A model generated the notes under the pieces. The model was given only the letters and a program-made list of their open reading frames with translations. It made no database searches and was not told the origin of the DNA. A stretch of 64,000 bases of DNA from Deltaproteobacteria bacterium (lineage in GTDB: Bacteria > Desulfobacterota > Binatia > UBA9968 > JAJDTQ01): positions 1-64,000 of the forward strand of contig JAPPNF010000006.1 of assembly GCA_028818755.1 (NCBI GenBank), given 5' to 3'. Shown here one piece after another: positions 7,360 to 14,699 of the stretch (the stretch's first letter is position 1; each line of letters starts with the position of its first letter). The position numbers were made by a program, and so were the translations under genes.

Positions 7360-8526
7360 ATGAGGGAAGTCTCTTACTACAGCGGGCGAGAGCAAACCTA
7401 CCTAAAGCATTTCTTTTTGGAAAAATACCTGGAACGAGTCGCGTACGTAATCGGGTATAACCAGTCGGAGTTTGTTTACATCGATGGGTTTTCAGGACCC
7501 TGGAGGTCCGCGGATGAGGCGTTTGAGGACACGTCGTTTGTCGTTGCCATCAACATTCTTCGGAGGGTCCGGGATGGGCTGGCGAGCGGAGGCAAGCGCC
7601 CACGAATTCGCTGTCTGTTCATCGAGAAAGACCCTCAGGCCTTTGCCGCGCTTCAAGACGCTGTTGGGCGCTTCCCCGACCTTGATGTCACGCCACTAAA
7701 CGGCGACTTCGAAACACTCATACCCACGATCCTACGCTATATCCGCAATTCGTTTTCTCTGGTCTTCATCGACCCGACGGGATGGACGGGGTTTGGGCTG
7801 CGAAAGATCGAACCGATTCTGAAGCACCGCCCTGGCGAAGTCCTCATCAACTTCATGTTCGACTACATTAATCGATTTCTGGATCATCCCGATGACCGAA
7901 TTACCGCAAGCTTCGACGATCTCTTCGGTGGGCCGGGCTGGGATTCAGCCGTGTACGCGGATGACCGCAGAGAGAACGCAATCCTTGAACTCTACTGTGA
8001 CCGCATGCGCGGCTTGGGGAGGTTCGAACATGTCGCGCGTACGCGCATTCTCAAGCCGACCTCGGACCGATCCTACTTCTACCTCGTTTACGGAACACGC
8101 CACGTAAAGGGCCTTCGCGAGTTTCGCGGCATCGAGAAGAAGGTCATCGAGGAACAGGAGCGCGTACGTTCAACCGCCAAGCAGACACACCGTGTAGCGC
8201 GTACGGGGCAGTCGGAGTTGTTTGCCGCGGCCACACTCACCGGGGCGGCCTCCTACGAACAGGAACGCCAAGTGCAATTGTCCGCCGCGTCGGAGAAGTT
8301 GCTCACACTACTGCGCGACGGGCGGCAAATAGAATACGAAAACGCACTTGCCGCGCTACTGGAGCGGCCTTACGTCTGGGAAAGTGACGTCAAGGCGCTC
8401 GTTCAGGAGCTACGCAGAGCCGGTCAACTGAAGATCGTGGGAATGAAACCACGAGAACGAACCCCTAAAGAGGGGCACGTCCTTGTGCCTCCGGCGACCG
8501 ACGCGCCAGCAAGGCAACCCCGCTAA
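7360..8526 (+). CDS. tcmP: Three-Cys-motif partner protein TcmP
   Basis: A 388-residue protein of the three-Cys-motif partner (TcmP) family. The N-terminal YSGREQTYLKHFFLEKYL is followed by a Rossmann, methyltransferase-like core: FVYIDGFSGPW, CLFIEKDP, LNGDFETLIP, then VFIDPTGWTGFG in the position of a motif IV DPPY/NPPY loop. The C-terminal part (after about residue 290) resembles a winged helix. The frame is open upstream into the radical SAM gene; the ATG at 7360 is the first good in-frame start after that gene stops, though no clear ribosome site is seen. It ends two bases before the convergent glutathione transferase. Biochemical function unknown. Confidence 0.8.
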   Translation: MREVSYYSGREQTYLKHFFLEKYLERVAYVIGYNQSEFVYIDGFSGPWRSADEAFEDTSFVVAINILRRVRDGLASGGKRPRIRCLFIEKDPQAFAALQDAVGRFPDLDVTPLNGDFETLIPTILRYIRNSFSLVFIDPTGWTGFGLRKIEPILKHRPGEVLINFMFDYINRFLDHPDDRITASFDDLFGGPGWDSAVYADDRRENAILELYCDRMRGLGRFEHVARTRILKPTSDRSYFYLVYGTRHVKGLREFRGIEKKVIEEQERVRSTAKQTHRVARTGQSELFAAATLTGAASYEQERQVQLSAASEKLLTLLRDGRQIEYENALAALLERPYVWESDVKALVQELRRAGQLKIVGMKPRERTPKEGHVLVPPATDAPARQPR

Positions 8527-8528
8527 CC

Positions 8529-9113
8529 CTACGCCACATCCTTGATCGACGACACGCCCGTGGCCTTCATCATGCGCTCCAGGAAGGCGTGCACGTGGGT
8601 GTACTTCGCGTCGATCTCCCGGTCCAGGGAGGTGTAGAGGTAGTGGAGCTGGGCGTAGATGGAAATGTCGGCCAGGGTCATGCGGCCGAAGATGAAATCC
8701 CTTCCGGAATAGAGCAGGTCGAGGTTCTCCAGGTGTACCGCCAGCCCCTCCTCGGCCTTTTTCACGTCGTCGTCGTTCTGGGCCCTGCGGAAAGCCATGA
8801 CGGTGCCGTTGAGGTCTTCGTCGGCCCAATCCTCCAGCATCAGGCAAAGCCCCTTGTCCGAGGGATTGTCCGGGTAGATGGTGGGCTCGGGAACTTTCTC
8901 CTCCCAGTACTTGGCCAGAATGGTGGAATCCTGAATGCACTGGCCGTCGATGTCCATGGTTGGGACCTTGCGCTGGTTGGAGAACGCGATCAGCGACTCG
9001 CGGTTGTCTGCGCGGACGTCCACCACGTCGTACGAAACCCCCTTCATGGTCAGGACCACGCGGAGCTTCTCGCAGAACATCGACGTCTTCGAATTGAAAA
9101 GCCTGTTTGCCAT
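8529..9113 (-). CDS. Glutathione S-transferase family protein
   Basis: A 194-residue two-domain glutathione transferase. The thioredoxin-like N-terminus has NSKTSMFCEKLRVVLTMKG at the active-site position, the cis-Pro segment RKVPTMDIDGQ and the glutathione-contact motif IQDSTILAKYWEE. The helical C-terminal domain carries FIFGRMTLADISIYAQLHYL. Substrate class cannot be assigned. It is transcribed toward tcmP and is preceded by AGGAGG about 7 bp before its ATG. It is single, with no operon partners. Confidence 0.88.
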   Translation of the reverse strand: MANRLFNSKTSMFCEKLRVVLTMKGVSYDVVDVRADNRESLIAFSNQRKVPTMDIDGQCIQDSTILAKYWEEKVPEPTIYPDNPSDKGLCLMLEDWADEDLNGTVMAFRRAQNDDDVKKAEEGLAVHLENLDLLYSGRDFIFGRMTLADISIYAQLHYLYTSLDREIDAKYTHVHAFLERMMKATGVSSIKDVA

Positions 9114-9369
9114 CGTAATGCCTCCTTGTGCCGCCCGAGCGGCGGGTAACCGTTGTTGTGGATCTACAGATAACCGTGCTGTTCGTGGATGCGCACACCG
9201 TTGACCGTACGGTGGGGCACCCGGACTGAATAGAACTTCGCCGGTCCGGCGTCAAACGAGAGGCGCCCGGCGCCTCTCGTCGCTCCGGGCTCGACCCGGG
9301 GTCCAGAAGCGGCGGATTCCGGCCTGAGCCGGAATGACGGAAGGGGGGCGTTGTGCTAGGGTGGGCACC
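9114..9369. other. Intergenic region with a perfect palindrome and a REP half-unit
   Basis: A 256-bp gap between divergent genes. It holds a perfect 12-bp palindrome at 9256-9280 (ACGAGAGGCGCC, one central C, then its complement) and a single REP half at about 9327-9345 (GATTCCGGCctgaGCCGGAATGACGG type). Near 9160-9260 the minus strand has a short open stretch without a start codon. No convincing gene is present. Confidence 0.5.
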
Positions 9370-10818
9370 ATGAGCGAGATTCATTTCGTGGACACCACGT
9401 TGCGGGACGGCCAGATGAGCCTGTGGGCCACGCGCATGCGCACGGGCATGATGCTGCCCGTTGCCGAGCGCATGGACCGGGCGGGCTTCGACGCCGCCGA
9501 GCTGATGTCCAGCATCTTCCTCAAGAAGTGCGTCCGGGACCTCAAGGAGGACCCCTTCGAGCGCATCCGGCTGGTGAAGGAAAGGATGCCCAACACCCCG
9601 TTGCGCATGACCTCCGGACGGTTCAACGCCTTCGAGGTGACGCCCTATTCCCTGTACGCCCTCTACCTGCGGCGCATGCGCGAGAACGGTATGAGCCAGG
9701 CCCGGATATCCGACGAGTGGAACGATCCGGAGGGATGGAAGCAGAAGGTGCAGACCGTCCGGGAAGCCGGGCTCGAGCCCATCATCAACCTGATCTACTC
9801 GGTGTCGCCCAAGCATACCGACGAGTACTACGTCGAGCGCGTGCGGCAGGCCGCGACCCTGGACCTGCCGCGCATCTGCCTGAAGGACCCCGGCGGTCTC
9901 ATCACGCCGGACCGGGTGCGCACGCTCGTGCCGCTGGTGCTGGAGAACGTCAACGGCACGCCGGTGGAGTTCCACACCCACTGCACCACCGGCCTGGGGC
10001 CGGTGTGCTGCGTGGAGGCCATCAAGCTCGGCGTCACCATCGTCAACACCGCCATCCCGCCGCTGGCCAACGGCTCCTCCAACCCGTCGCTGTTCAACGT
10101 CGCGGCCAACGCGCGCGCGCTGGGGCATACCACGGCGGTGGACGAGGAGTCGCTGCACGCGGTGTCGGAGCACTTCACCCGCATCGCCGAACAGGAAGGC
10201 CTGCCCCCCGGCCAACCCGTGGAGTACGACTACGGGCAATACCTGCACCAGGTGCCCGGCGGGATGTATTCCAACCTGCGCCACCAACTGGAGAAGGTCG
10301 GCCTGGGCCACAAGTTCCACGAGGCCCTGGAGGAATGCGGCCGGGTGCGGGAGGAGTTCGCCTATCCCATCATGGTGACGCCCCTGTCCCAGTTCGTGGG
10401 AAGCCAGGCGGCCATCAACGTCATCGTCGGCGAGCGCTATGCCCAGGTCACCGACCAGAGCATCCTCTACGCCCTGGGACTCTGGGGCGAGGAGGGCAGC
10501 CGGCTGATGGATCCCGAGGTCAAGGACAAGATCCTGGACCGGCCCCGGGCCCGGGAGCTGGCCAAGTGGGAGCCGCCGCAGCCCTCCATCGCCGAGATCC
10601 GCAAGGGCTTCGAGCCCGGCCTTTCCGACGACGACCTGCTGCTGCGCTGGCTCGTCACCAAGGACGAGTTCAACGCCATGCGCGACGCCGGCCCGGCGAC
10701 GCCATACACGGGCAACGGCGTGATCGGCCTGCTGCAAAATCTGCGCGGGCACAAGGCCAACCACGTGTACATCAGCAGACCGGGGCTGAAACTGTCGCTG
10801 CAAGGGTCGGCGGGCTGA
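9370..10818 (+). CDS. Pyruvate carboxylase/oxaloacetate decarboxylase-type carboxyltransferase subunit
   Basis: A 482-residue protein with an HMGL-like TIM barrel (about 1-270) followed by the PYC_OADA conserved carboxylase domain. Visible motifs are VDTTLRDGQMS near residue 6, the lysine in ICLKDPGGLITPDRV and the metal-binding EFHTHCTTGLG. There is no biotinyl-lysine domain, so it would need a separate carrier or catalyse a biotin-independent reaction. The ATG at 9370 fits the conserved N-terminus better than an upstream alternative. It lies 25 bp before a gentisate dioxygenase-like gene on the same strand, suggesting an aromatic-acid or keto-acid pathway. Exact reaction not assignable. Confidence 0.75.
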   Translation: MSEIHFVDTTLRDGQMSLWATRMRTGMMLPVAERMDRAGFDAAELMSSIFLKKCVRDLKEDPFERIRLVKERMPNTPLRMTSGRFNAFEVTPYSLYALYLRRMRENGMSQARISDEWNDPEGWKQKVQTVREAGLEPIINLIYSVSPKHTDEYYVERVRQAATLDLPRICLKDPGGLITPDRVRTLVPLVLENVNGTPVEFHTHCTTGLGPVCCVEAIKLGVTIVNTAIPPLANGSSNPSLFNVAANARALGHTTAVDEESLHAVSEHFTRIAEQEGLPPGQPVEYDYGQYLHQVPGGMYSNLRHQLEKVGLGHKFHEALEECGRVREEFAYPIMVTPLSQFVGSQAAINVIVGERYAQVTDQSILYALGLWGEEGSRLMDPEVKDKILDRPRARELAKWEPPQPSIAEIRKGFEPGLSDDDLLLRWLVTKDEFNAMRDAGPATPYTGNGVIGLLQNLRGHKANHVYISRPGLKLSLQGSAG

Positions 10819-10843
10819 TGACCTTTACGGCGGGAGGTACCCC

Positions 10844-11920
10844 ATGAGCGCGAATACCGAAACCGAGGCCTTCTACCGCGAAGTGGACGACAAACACTTG
10901 GTGCCGCTGTGGAACATCACGGAGAGCCAGCTCACCACGGAACCGCAGTCGCCGGTGAAGGCGCATCTGTGGCGCTGGGCCGACCTTCGCCGGCTGGCCC
11001 ACCAGGCGGGCGACCTCGTGCCCATCGAGCGCGGCGGCGAACGGCGCGTGCTGGGGCTGGTGAACCCGGGACTGGGCGGCAAGCCCGCGGCCACGCGCAC
11101 CCTTTGGGCCGCGGTGCAGATCGTCAAGCCCGGCGAGATCGCCCCCTGCCACCGGCATTCGCCGTCGGCTATCCGCTTCATCATCGAAGGCGACCGCACC
11201 TACACCAACCTGAACGGCGACAAGTGCGTCATGAGCCGGGGCGACCTGGTGCTGACGCCTAACTGGGACTGGCACGACCACGGCTGCGAGTCCGACGAGC
11301 CCATGATCTGGATGGACGGGCTGGACCTGCCGCTGGTGGGAGATCTCGATGCCACCTTCTTCGAGATGTACCCGGACCACCGGTTCCCCATCACCGACGT
11401 CAACGAGTCGGAGCGCAAGTTCGGCGTGACGCACCTGCGGCCCACTTGGGAGAAACCGCCGGAGCACCGCTCGCCGCTCTTGAACTTCAAGTGGGAGCCC
11501 ACCTACGAAGCTCTCCAACGCATCGGCGAGGGAGCGGCTAGCCCCCACGACGACGTCTGCTTCGAGTACCTGAACCCGAGCACCGGCGGCCCGGTTCTGC
11601 CCACCATGAGCTGCACCATCCAGATGGTGCGGCCCGGCGTCCGCACCCAGGCCCACCGGCAGGTGCAGAGCTCGGTCTACCTGGCCTTCGCCGGAAAGGG
11701 CTACTCGGTTATCAACGGAGAACGGTTCGACTGGGAGGAAGGCGACTTTTTCGTGGTGCCGCCGTGGGCTTGGCACGAGCATGCCAACGACACCGACGGC
11801 GAGTCCATCCTGTTCGCCATCCACGACGCCCCGGTGATGAAGGCCCTTGGCCTGTATCGAGAGGAAAGCTATACAGAGGGTGACGGACACCAGGAGATCA
11901 CAGCGAGCTTCGAAGCGTAG
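10844..11920 (+). CDS. Gentisate 1,2-dioxygenase-like bicupin
   Basis: A 358-residue protein with two cupin domains, as in gentisate 1,2-dioxygenase, a ferrous-iron enzyme that opens the ring of gentisate to maleylpyruvate. The first cupin has APCHRHSPSAIRFIIEG and NWDWHDHG, giving the histidines expected for iron. The second has TQAHRQVQSSVYLAFAGKG and PPWAWHEH. A GGGAGGT ribosome site precedes the ATG. It follows the carboxyltransferase-like gene in the same transcript. No maleylpyruvate isomerase or fumarylpyruvate hydrolase is beside it, so the substrate could be a related salicylate-type acid. Confidence 0.8.
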   Translation: MSANTETEAFYREVDDKHLVPLWNITESQLTTEPQSPVKAHLWRWADLRRLAHQAGDLVPIERGGERRVLGLVNPGLGGKPAATRTLWAAVQIVKPGEIAPCHRHSPSAIRFIIEGDRTYTNLNGDKCVMSRGDLVLTPNWDWHDHGCESDEPMIWMDGLDLPLVGDLDATFFEMYPDHRFPITDVNESERKFGVTHLRPTWEKPPEHRSPLLNFKWEPTYEALQRIGEGAASPHDDVCFEYLNPSTGGPVLPTMSCTIQMVRPGVRTQAHRQVQSSVYLAFAGKGYSVINGERFDWEEGDFFVVPPWAWHEHANDTDGESILFAIHDAPVMKALGLYREESYTEGDGHQEITASFEA

Positions 11921-11976
11921 GGCTTCGAGGCACGAGCCTTCGAGGCAACCGCCTCCGAAACGCGGAAAGACCGGAA

Positions 11977-12225
11977 ATGGCGAAGTACCTGCAATGCAGT
12001 GAGTGCGGCAAGCTGGCGTTCTACTACGACGGCTACGTCGGCACCGAGAAACCGTTCTATCTCAAGAACATGATCTACCCCGACGGCAGCCAGCCGCAAA
12101 CGCCCCGCTGCATAAGCTGCAACGCCGTCCCGCGAATGCTCTTCGACTTCATCAAGGAAGACAAGGAACCCCTCCCCACACCGGCGCCAGCCCCGGAAGC
12201 CGAAACGGAATCGGCGCCGGAGTAG
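11977..12225 (+). CDS. Small zinc-ribbon-like protein, unrecognised
   Basis: An 82-residue protein not recognised as a named family. It has two cysteine pairs, CSECG at residue 7 and CISC near residue 46, arranged like a zinc ribbon. Between them is the aromatic stretch FYYDGYVGTEKPFYLKNMIYPDG, and a Pro/Ala/Glu-rich tail follows. It starts 56 bp after the dioxygenase gene on the same strand and may be part of that transcript. A role as a small accessory or metal-binding protein is only an inference. Confidence 0.6.
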   Translation: MAKYLQCSECGKLAFYYDGYVGTEKPFYLKNMIYPDGSQPQTPRCISCNAVPRMLFDFIKEDKEPLPTPAPAPEAETESAPE

Positions 12226-12318
12226 GACGGCGCCTGCACCCGGCCGAGGCCGCGTGGGCACTAGCGCCTTGGGCTCGCCGCGTCACCTTTCCTCACCGAT
12301 CGACATCGAACCACCACA

Positions 12319-12430
12319 TTACCGTTCGGGAAATTTGCATCTGAGGTCGCTCAATCAGGGGCCTAGATTCCCGATCGGGAAATTCATCTTGTAATTGACT
12401 TGAATTTCCTTCATTATTCCCGATCGGGAA
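12319..12430 (+). promoter_or_regulatory. hipBA promoter with three HipB-type operators
   Basis: The palindrome TTCCCGATCGGGAA occurs at 12368-12381 and 12417-12430, and a 12/14 match (TTACCGTTCGGGAA) lies at 12319-12332. The three sites are spaced by exactly 49 bp. A promoter TTGTAA-N17-CATTAT (12389-12417) sits between the second and third operators. The hipB ATG follows at 12437. This layout predicts cooperative autorepression by HipB or HipAB. Confidence 0.75.
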
Positions 12431-12436
12431 CTTATC

Positions 12437-12679
12437 ATGAAAGTACAAGACCTGACCCCAGCCGCAATCGGCGCCGTCGTGCGCGCTACACGGAAGGCCG
12501 CGGGCCTGCGACAGTACGAGCTCGCGGGCGCCGCGGGCGTCGGCGTACGCTTCATCGTCGATCTCGAAGCAGGCAAGCCCAGCGCACAGATTGGGAAAAC
12601 CCTCCAGGTGCTGGCGGCTCTCGGGTGCTCTTTGGACATCTCCACGCCACCACAAGACAAGGGAAGGCGGAACCCGTGA
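12437..12679 (+). CDS. hipB: HipB-like antitoxin/repressor
   Basis: An 80-residue XRE-type helix-turn-helix protein. The HTH spans about residues 12-65 (IGAVVRATRKAAGLRQYELAGAAGVGVRFIVDLEAGK). HipB binds operator palindromes and holds HipA in an inactive complex; here three matching palindromes stand directly upstream. Its stop codon overlaps the hipA GTG in a 4-base GTGA junction, implying translational coupling. Length and arrangement are typical of chromosomal hipBA loci. Confidence 0.85.
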   Translation: MKVQDLTPAAIGAVVRATRKAAGLRQYELAGAAGVGVRFIVDLEAGKPSAQIGKTLQVLAALGCSLDISTPPQDKGRRNP

Positions 12680-13935
12680 CCCGCACCCTCAACGTTTGGT
12701 GGGATCGGCGGCTCGTCGGCCGGCTCACGCAGGACCGGCACGGCGAGCTTGGGTTCGTGTACGCGGACACATGGATTGAGCAGGAAGATGCGCCGACCCT
12801 GTCCGCCTCATTGCCCAAACGAGCGGAGCCGTATCGCCGTCGTGAATGCCGCCCGTTTTTCGGCGGCCTTCTGCCGGAGGAAGGCCAGCGGCACGCTGCC
12901 GCACGAGCCGTCGGCGTTTCCCCCGCCAACGACTTCGCCCTGCTCGACAAGCTCGGCGGCGATGTGGCGGGCGCGTTGCAAATACTTCCTCCCGAAGCAA
13001 CGCCGACCACGCCTGACCGGGCGCCAACGCCACGGTTGCTCGACGACGCCGGCCTGATCCGTGTGCTCGATGCGCTGCCCACGCGCCCACTGCTTGCGGG
13101 TGAAGAGGGGCTGCGGTTGTCCCTCGCCGGCTCTCAGTCGAAAGTACCCGTGGTCGTGGTCGAAGGCGCGGTAGCGTTGCCATCGTCCGGACAACCGACC
13201 ACACACATCCTCAAGCCGTCCATCGCGCGATTTCCCGGCACCACCGAGAATGAAGCCTTTGTCATGCGCCTCGCGGCCGCGGCCGGACTTGACGTCGCCC
13301 CCGTCGAACCCCGGGTGGTAAGCGACCGGAGGTTTCTGCTTGTGGAACGTTATGACCGGTCGTTCGATCCCGCCGGGCAGATTCGCCGTATCCATCAGGA
13401 AGACTTCTGCCAAGCCCTCGCCGTCAACCCGGAACGCAAGTACCCGGGCGAAGGAGGCCCAACCTTCAGCGATTGCTTCGGGCTGCTCCGTCAGGTTTGT
13501 GTGCGGCCGGCGGTGGAAGTCCTGAAACTGCTCGACGCCGTGGTCTTCAATCTGCTCGTGGGCAACGCCGATGCCCACGGCAAGAACTTCTCGGTTCTGT
13601 ATGACGAAGGCGGCCCGTGCCTGGCGCCGCTTTACGATCTCTTGGCCACGGTCGCCTATCCTGAACTCTCACCCAACCTGGCCATGAAAATCGGGGGAGC
13701 CGCGACGCTGGGCGACATGGATCCCAAGGCATGGGCGGCGTTCGCGGGGGACGCAACTCTCGGCCTTCCCTTGGTCCGCCGTCGCGTCACGGAAATCAGC
13801 GAAGCCGTCAAGGAGCAGGCAAACGAGGTTGCGCGCACGCTGATTCAGCCGGGGCTTGATGAGGAGATCCTGTCAAGGATCGTCGAGTTGGTTGTCGGAC
13901 GCGCCGAACGGTGTGCGCGGACAGTTCGACCGTGA
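12676..13935 (+). CDS. hipA: HipA-like serine/threonine kinase toxin
   Basis: A 419-residue protein of the HipA kinase family, whose E. coli member phosphorylates glutamyl-tRNA synthetase and induces dormancy. The N-terminal domain has VWWDRRLVGRLTQDRHGELGFVY and FFGGLLPEE. The kinase core shows SLAGSQSKVPVVV in the flexible serine loop, THILKPS, the phosphate-binding ENEAFVMRLA stretch and the catalytic NLLVGNADAHGKNFS with its Asp. The start is GTG at 12676, overlapping hipB. All core residues are present, so it is probably active; the target is unknown. Confidence 0.87.
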   Translation: MTRTLNVWWDRRLVGRLTQDRHGELGFVYADTWIEQEDAPTLSASLPKRAEPYRRRECRPFFGGLLPEEGQRHAAARAVGVSPANDFALLDKLGGDVAGALQILPPEATPTTPDRAPTPRLLDDAGLIRVLDALPTRPLLAGEEGLRLSLAGSQSKVPVVVVEGAVALPSSGQPTTHILKPSIARFPGTTENEAFVMRLAAAAGLDVAPVEPRVVSDRRFLLVERYDRSFDPAGQIRRIHQEDFCQALAVNPERKYPGEGGPTFSDCFGLLRQVCVRPAVEVLKLLDAVVFNLLVGNADAHGKNFSVLYDEGGPCLAPLYDLLATVAYPELSPNLAMKIGGAATLGDMDPKAWAAFAGDATLGLPLVRRRVTEISEAVKEQANEVARTLIQPGLDEEILSRIVELVVGRAERCARTVRP

Positions 13936-13948
13936 CTCATATAGTCAG

Positions 13949-14146
13949 TTACCCGTCGCTCTTGCCCGCCGCTGTAGTCCGGGCCGTGAAGCCTTCGAAC
14001 AAACCTTCGAGACGCGCCATTCGCTCCTCGAGACGCGCCATTCGCTCGCGCAGCCCTGCCACGTCGCGATGGAGTCCCCACAGGAAGGCAAGAGACGCGG
14101 CATTGGACAGCCCTACGATAATGATGGCGATGAACTCCGGAGACAT
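13949..14146 (-). CDS. Small single-pass membrane protein with a coiled coil
   Basis: A 65-residue protein with one N-terminal hydrophobic helix (FIAIIIVGLSNAASLAFLWGL) followed by a short coiled coil with two near-identical heptads, RMARLEERMARLEGLFEG. AGGAG stands 6 bp before the ATG, so it is likely translated. It converges on hipA. No named family recognised. A protein of similar plan, though not of similar sequence, is encoded at 57068-57340. Confidence 0.55.
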   Translation of the reverse strand: MSPEFIAIIIVGLSNAASLAFLWGLHRDVAGLRERMARLEERMARLEGLFEGFTARTTAAGKSDG

Positions 14147-14220
14147 GGCAACTCCTGGCGCGGTTAGAATAGTCTTTATGGACTAAGCATTCAAACGAAA
14201 CTGTGACGGGATTCCCCGCC

Positions 14221-14688
14221 CTACGGCGTGCACTTCACAAGAGTGACCTGGCCCGTGGCCTGATCGTAGGTGGCGACTCCGGTATCGTCGGCGCAGCCTT
14301 CCGTGACCGTGGCGGTCACCACAAAGGTGGCATCGTCGGCTTCGGTGACGGCGGGGGTGATGTTCGCGCTCTGCGTGTAGCCGAAGGCCGTCAGATCGTC
14401 AGGGTCGTCGGCGTAGGTGTTGTTTTCCAGGTAGTAACCTTCCTGGGCCAGAGCCATGTTCCGGACGTTGGCCTGGGCATCGGCGTCGAAGCCCTTGCGC
14501 CGATAGCCTCCGAACTGCGGGATCGCCACCGACGCCAGGATTCCAATGATGGCAATGACCACCAGCAGCTCGATCAGGGTGAACCCGGCCGCCTTTTCGC
14601 GGCCGTGGCGATCAGGCGGCCGCATGCCCGCCTGATGCGTTCCCACAGGGCTTCTCTTCGTTCCTCTTGCCAGGACATCCGTATCCAT
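14221..14688 (-). CDS. Type IV pilin/pseudopilin-like protein
   Basis: A 155-residue prepilin. After a long basic leader comes GFTLIELLVVIAIIGILASVAIPQF, the class III signal cleaved between Gly and Phe by prepilin peptidase, with Glu5 present. The globular part has two Cys (in EGCADD and VKCTP) that could form the C-terminal disulfide loop of type IV pilins. AGGAGG lies 7 bp before the ATG at 14688; an internal ATG would give a shorter leader. It is last in a pilB-pilC-pilin operon on the minus strand and is probably the fibre subunit. PilA-like pilin and GspG-like pseudopilin are both possible. Confidence 0.82.
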   Translation of the reverse strand: MDTDVLARGTKRSPVGTHQAGMRPPDRHGREKAAGFTLIELLVVIAIIGILASVAIPQFGGYRRKGFDADAQANVRNMALAQEGYYLENNTYADDPDDLTAFGYTQSANITPAVTEADDATFVVTATVTEGCADDTGVATYDQATGQVTLVKCTP

Positions 14689-14699
14689 CCGAATCCTCC

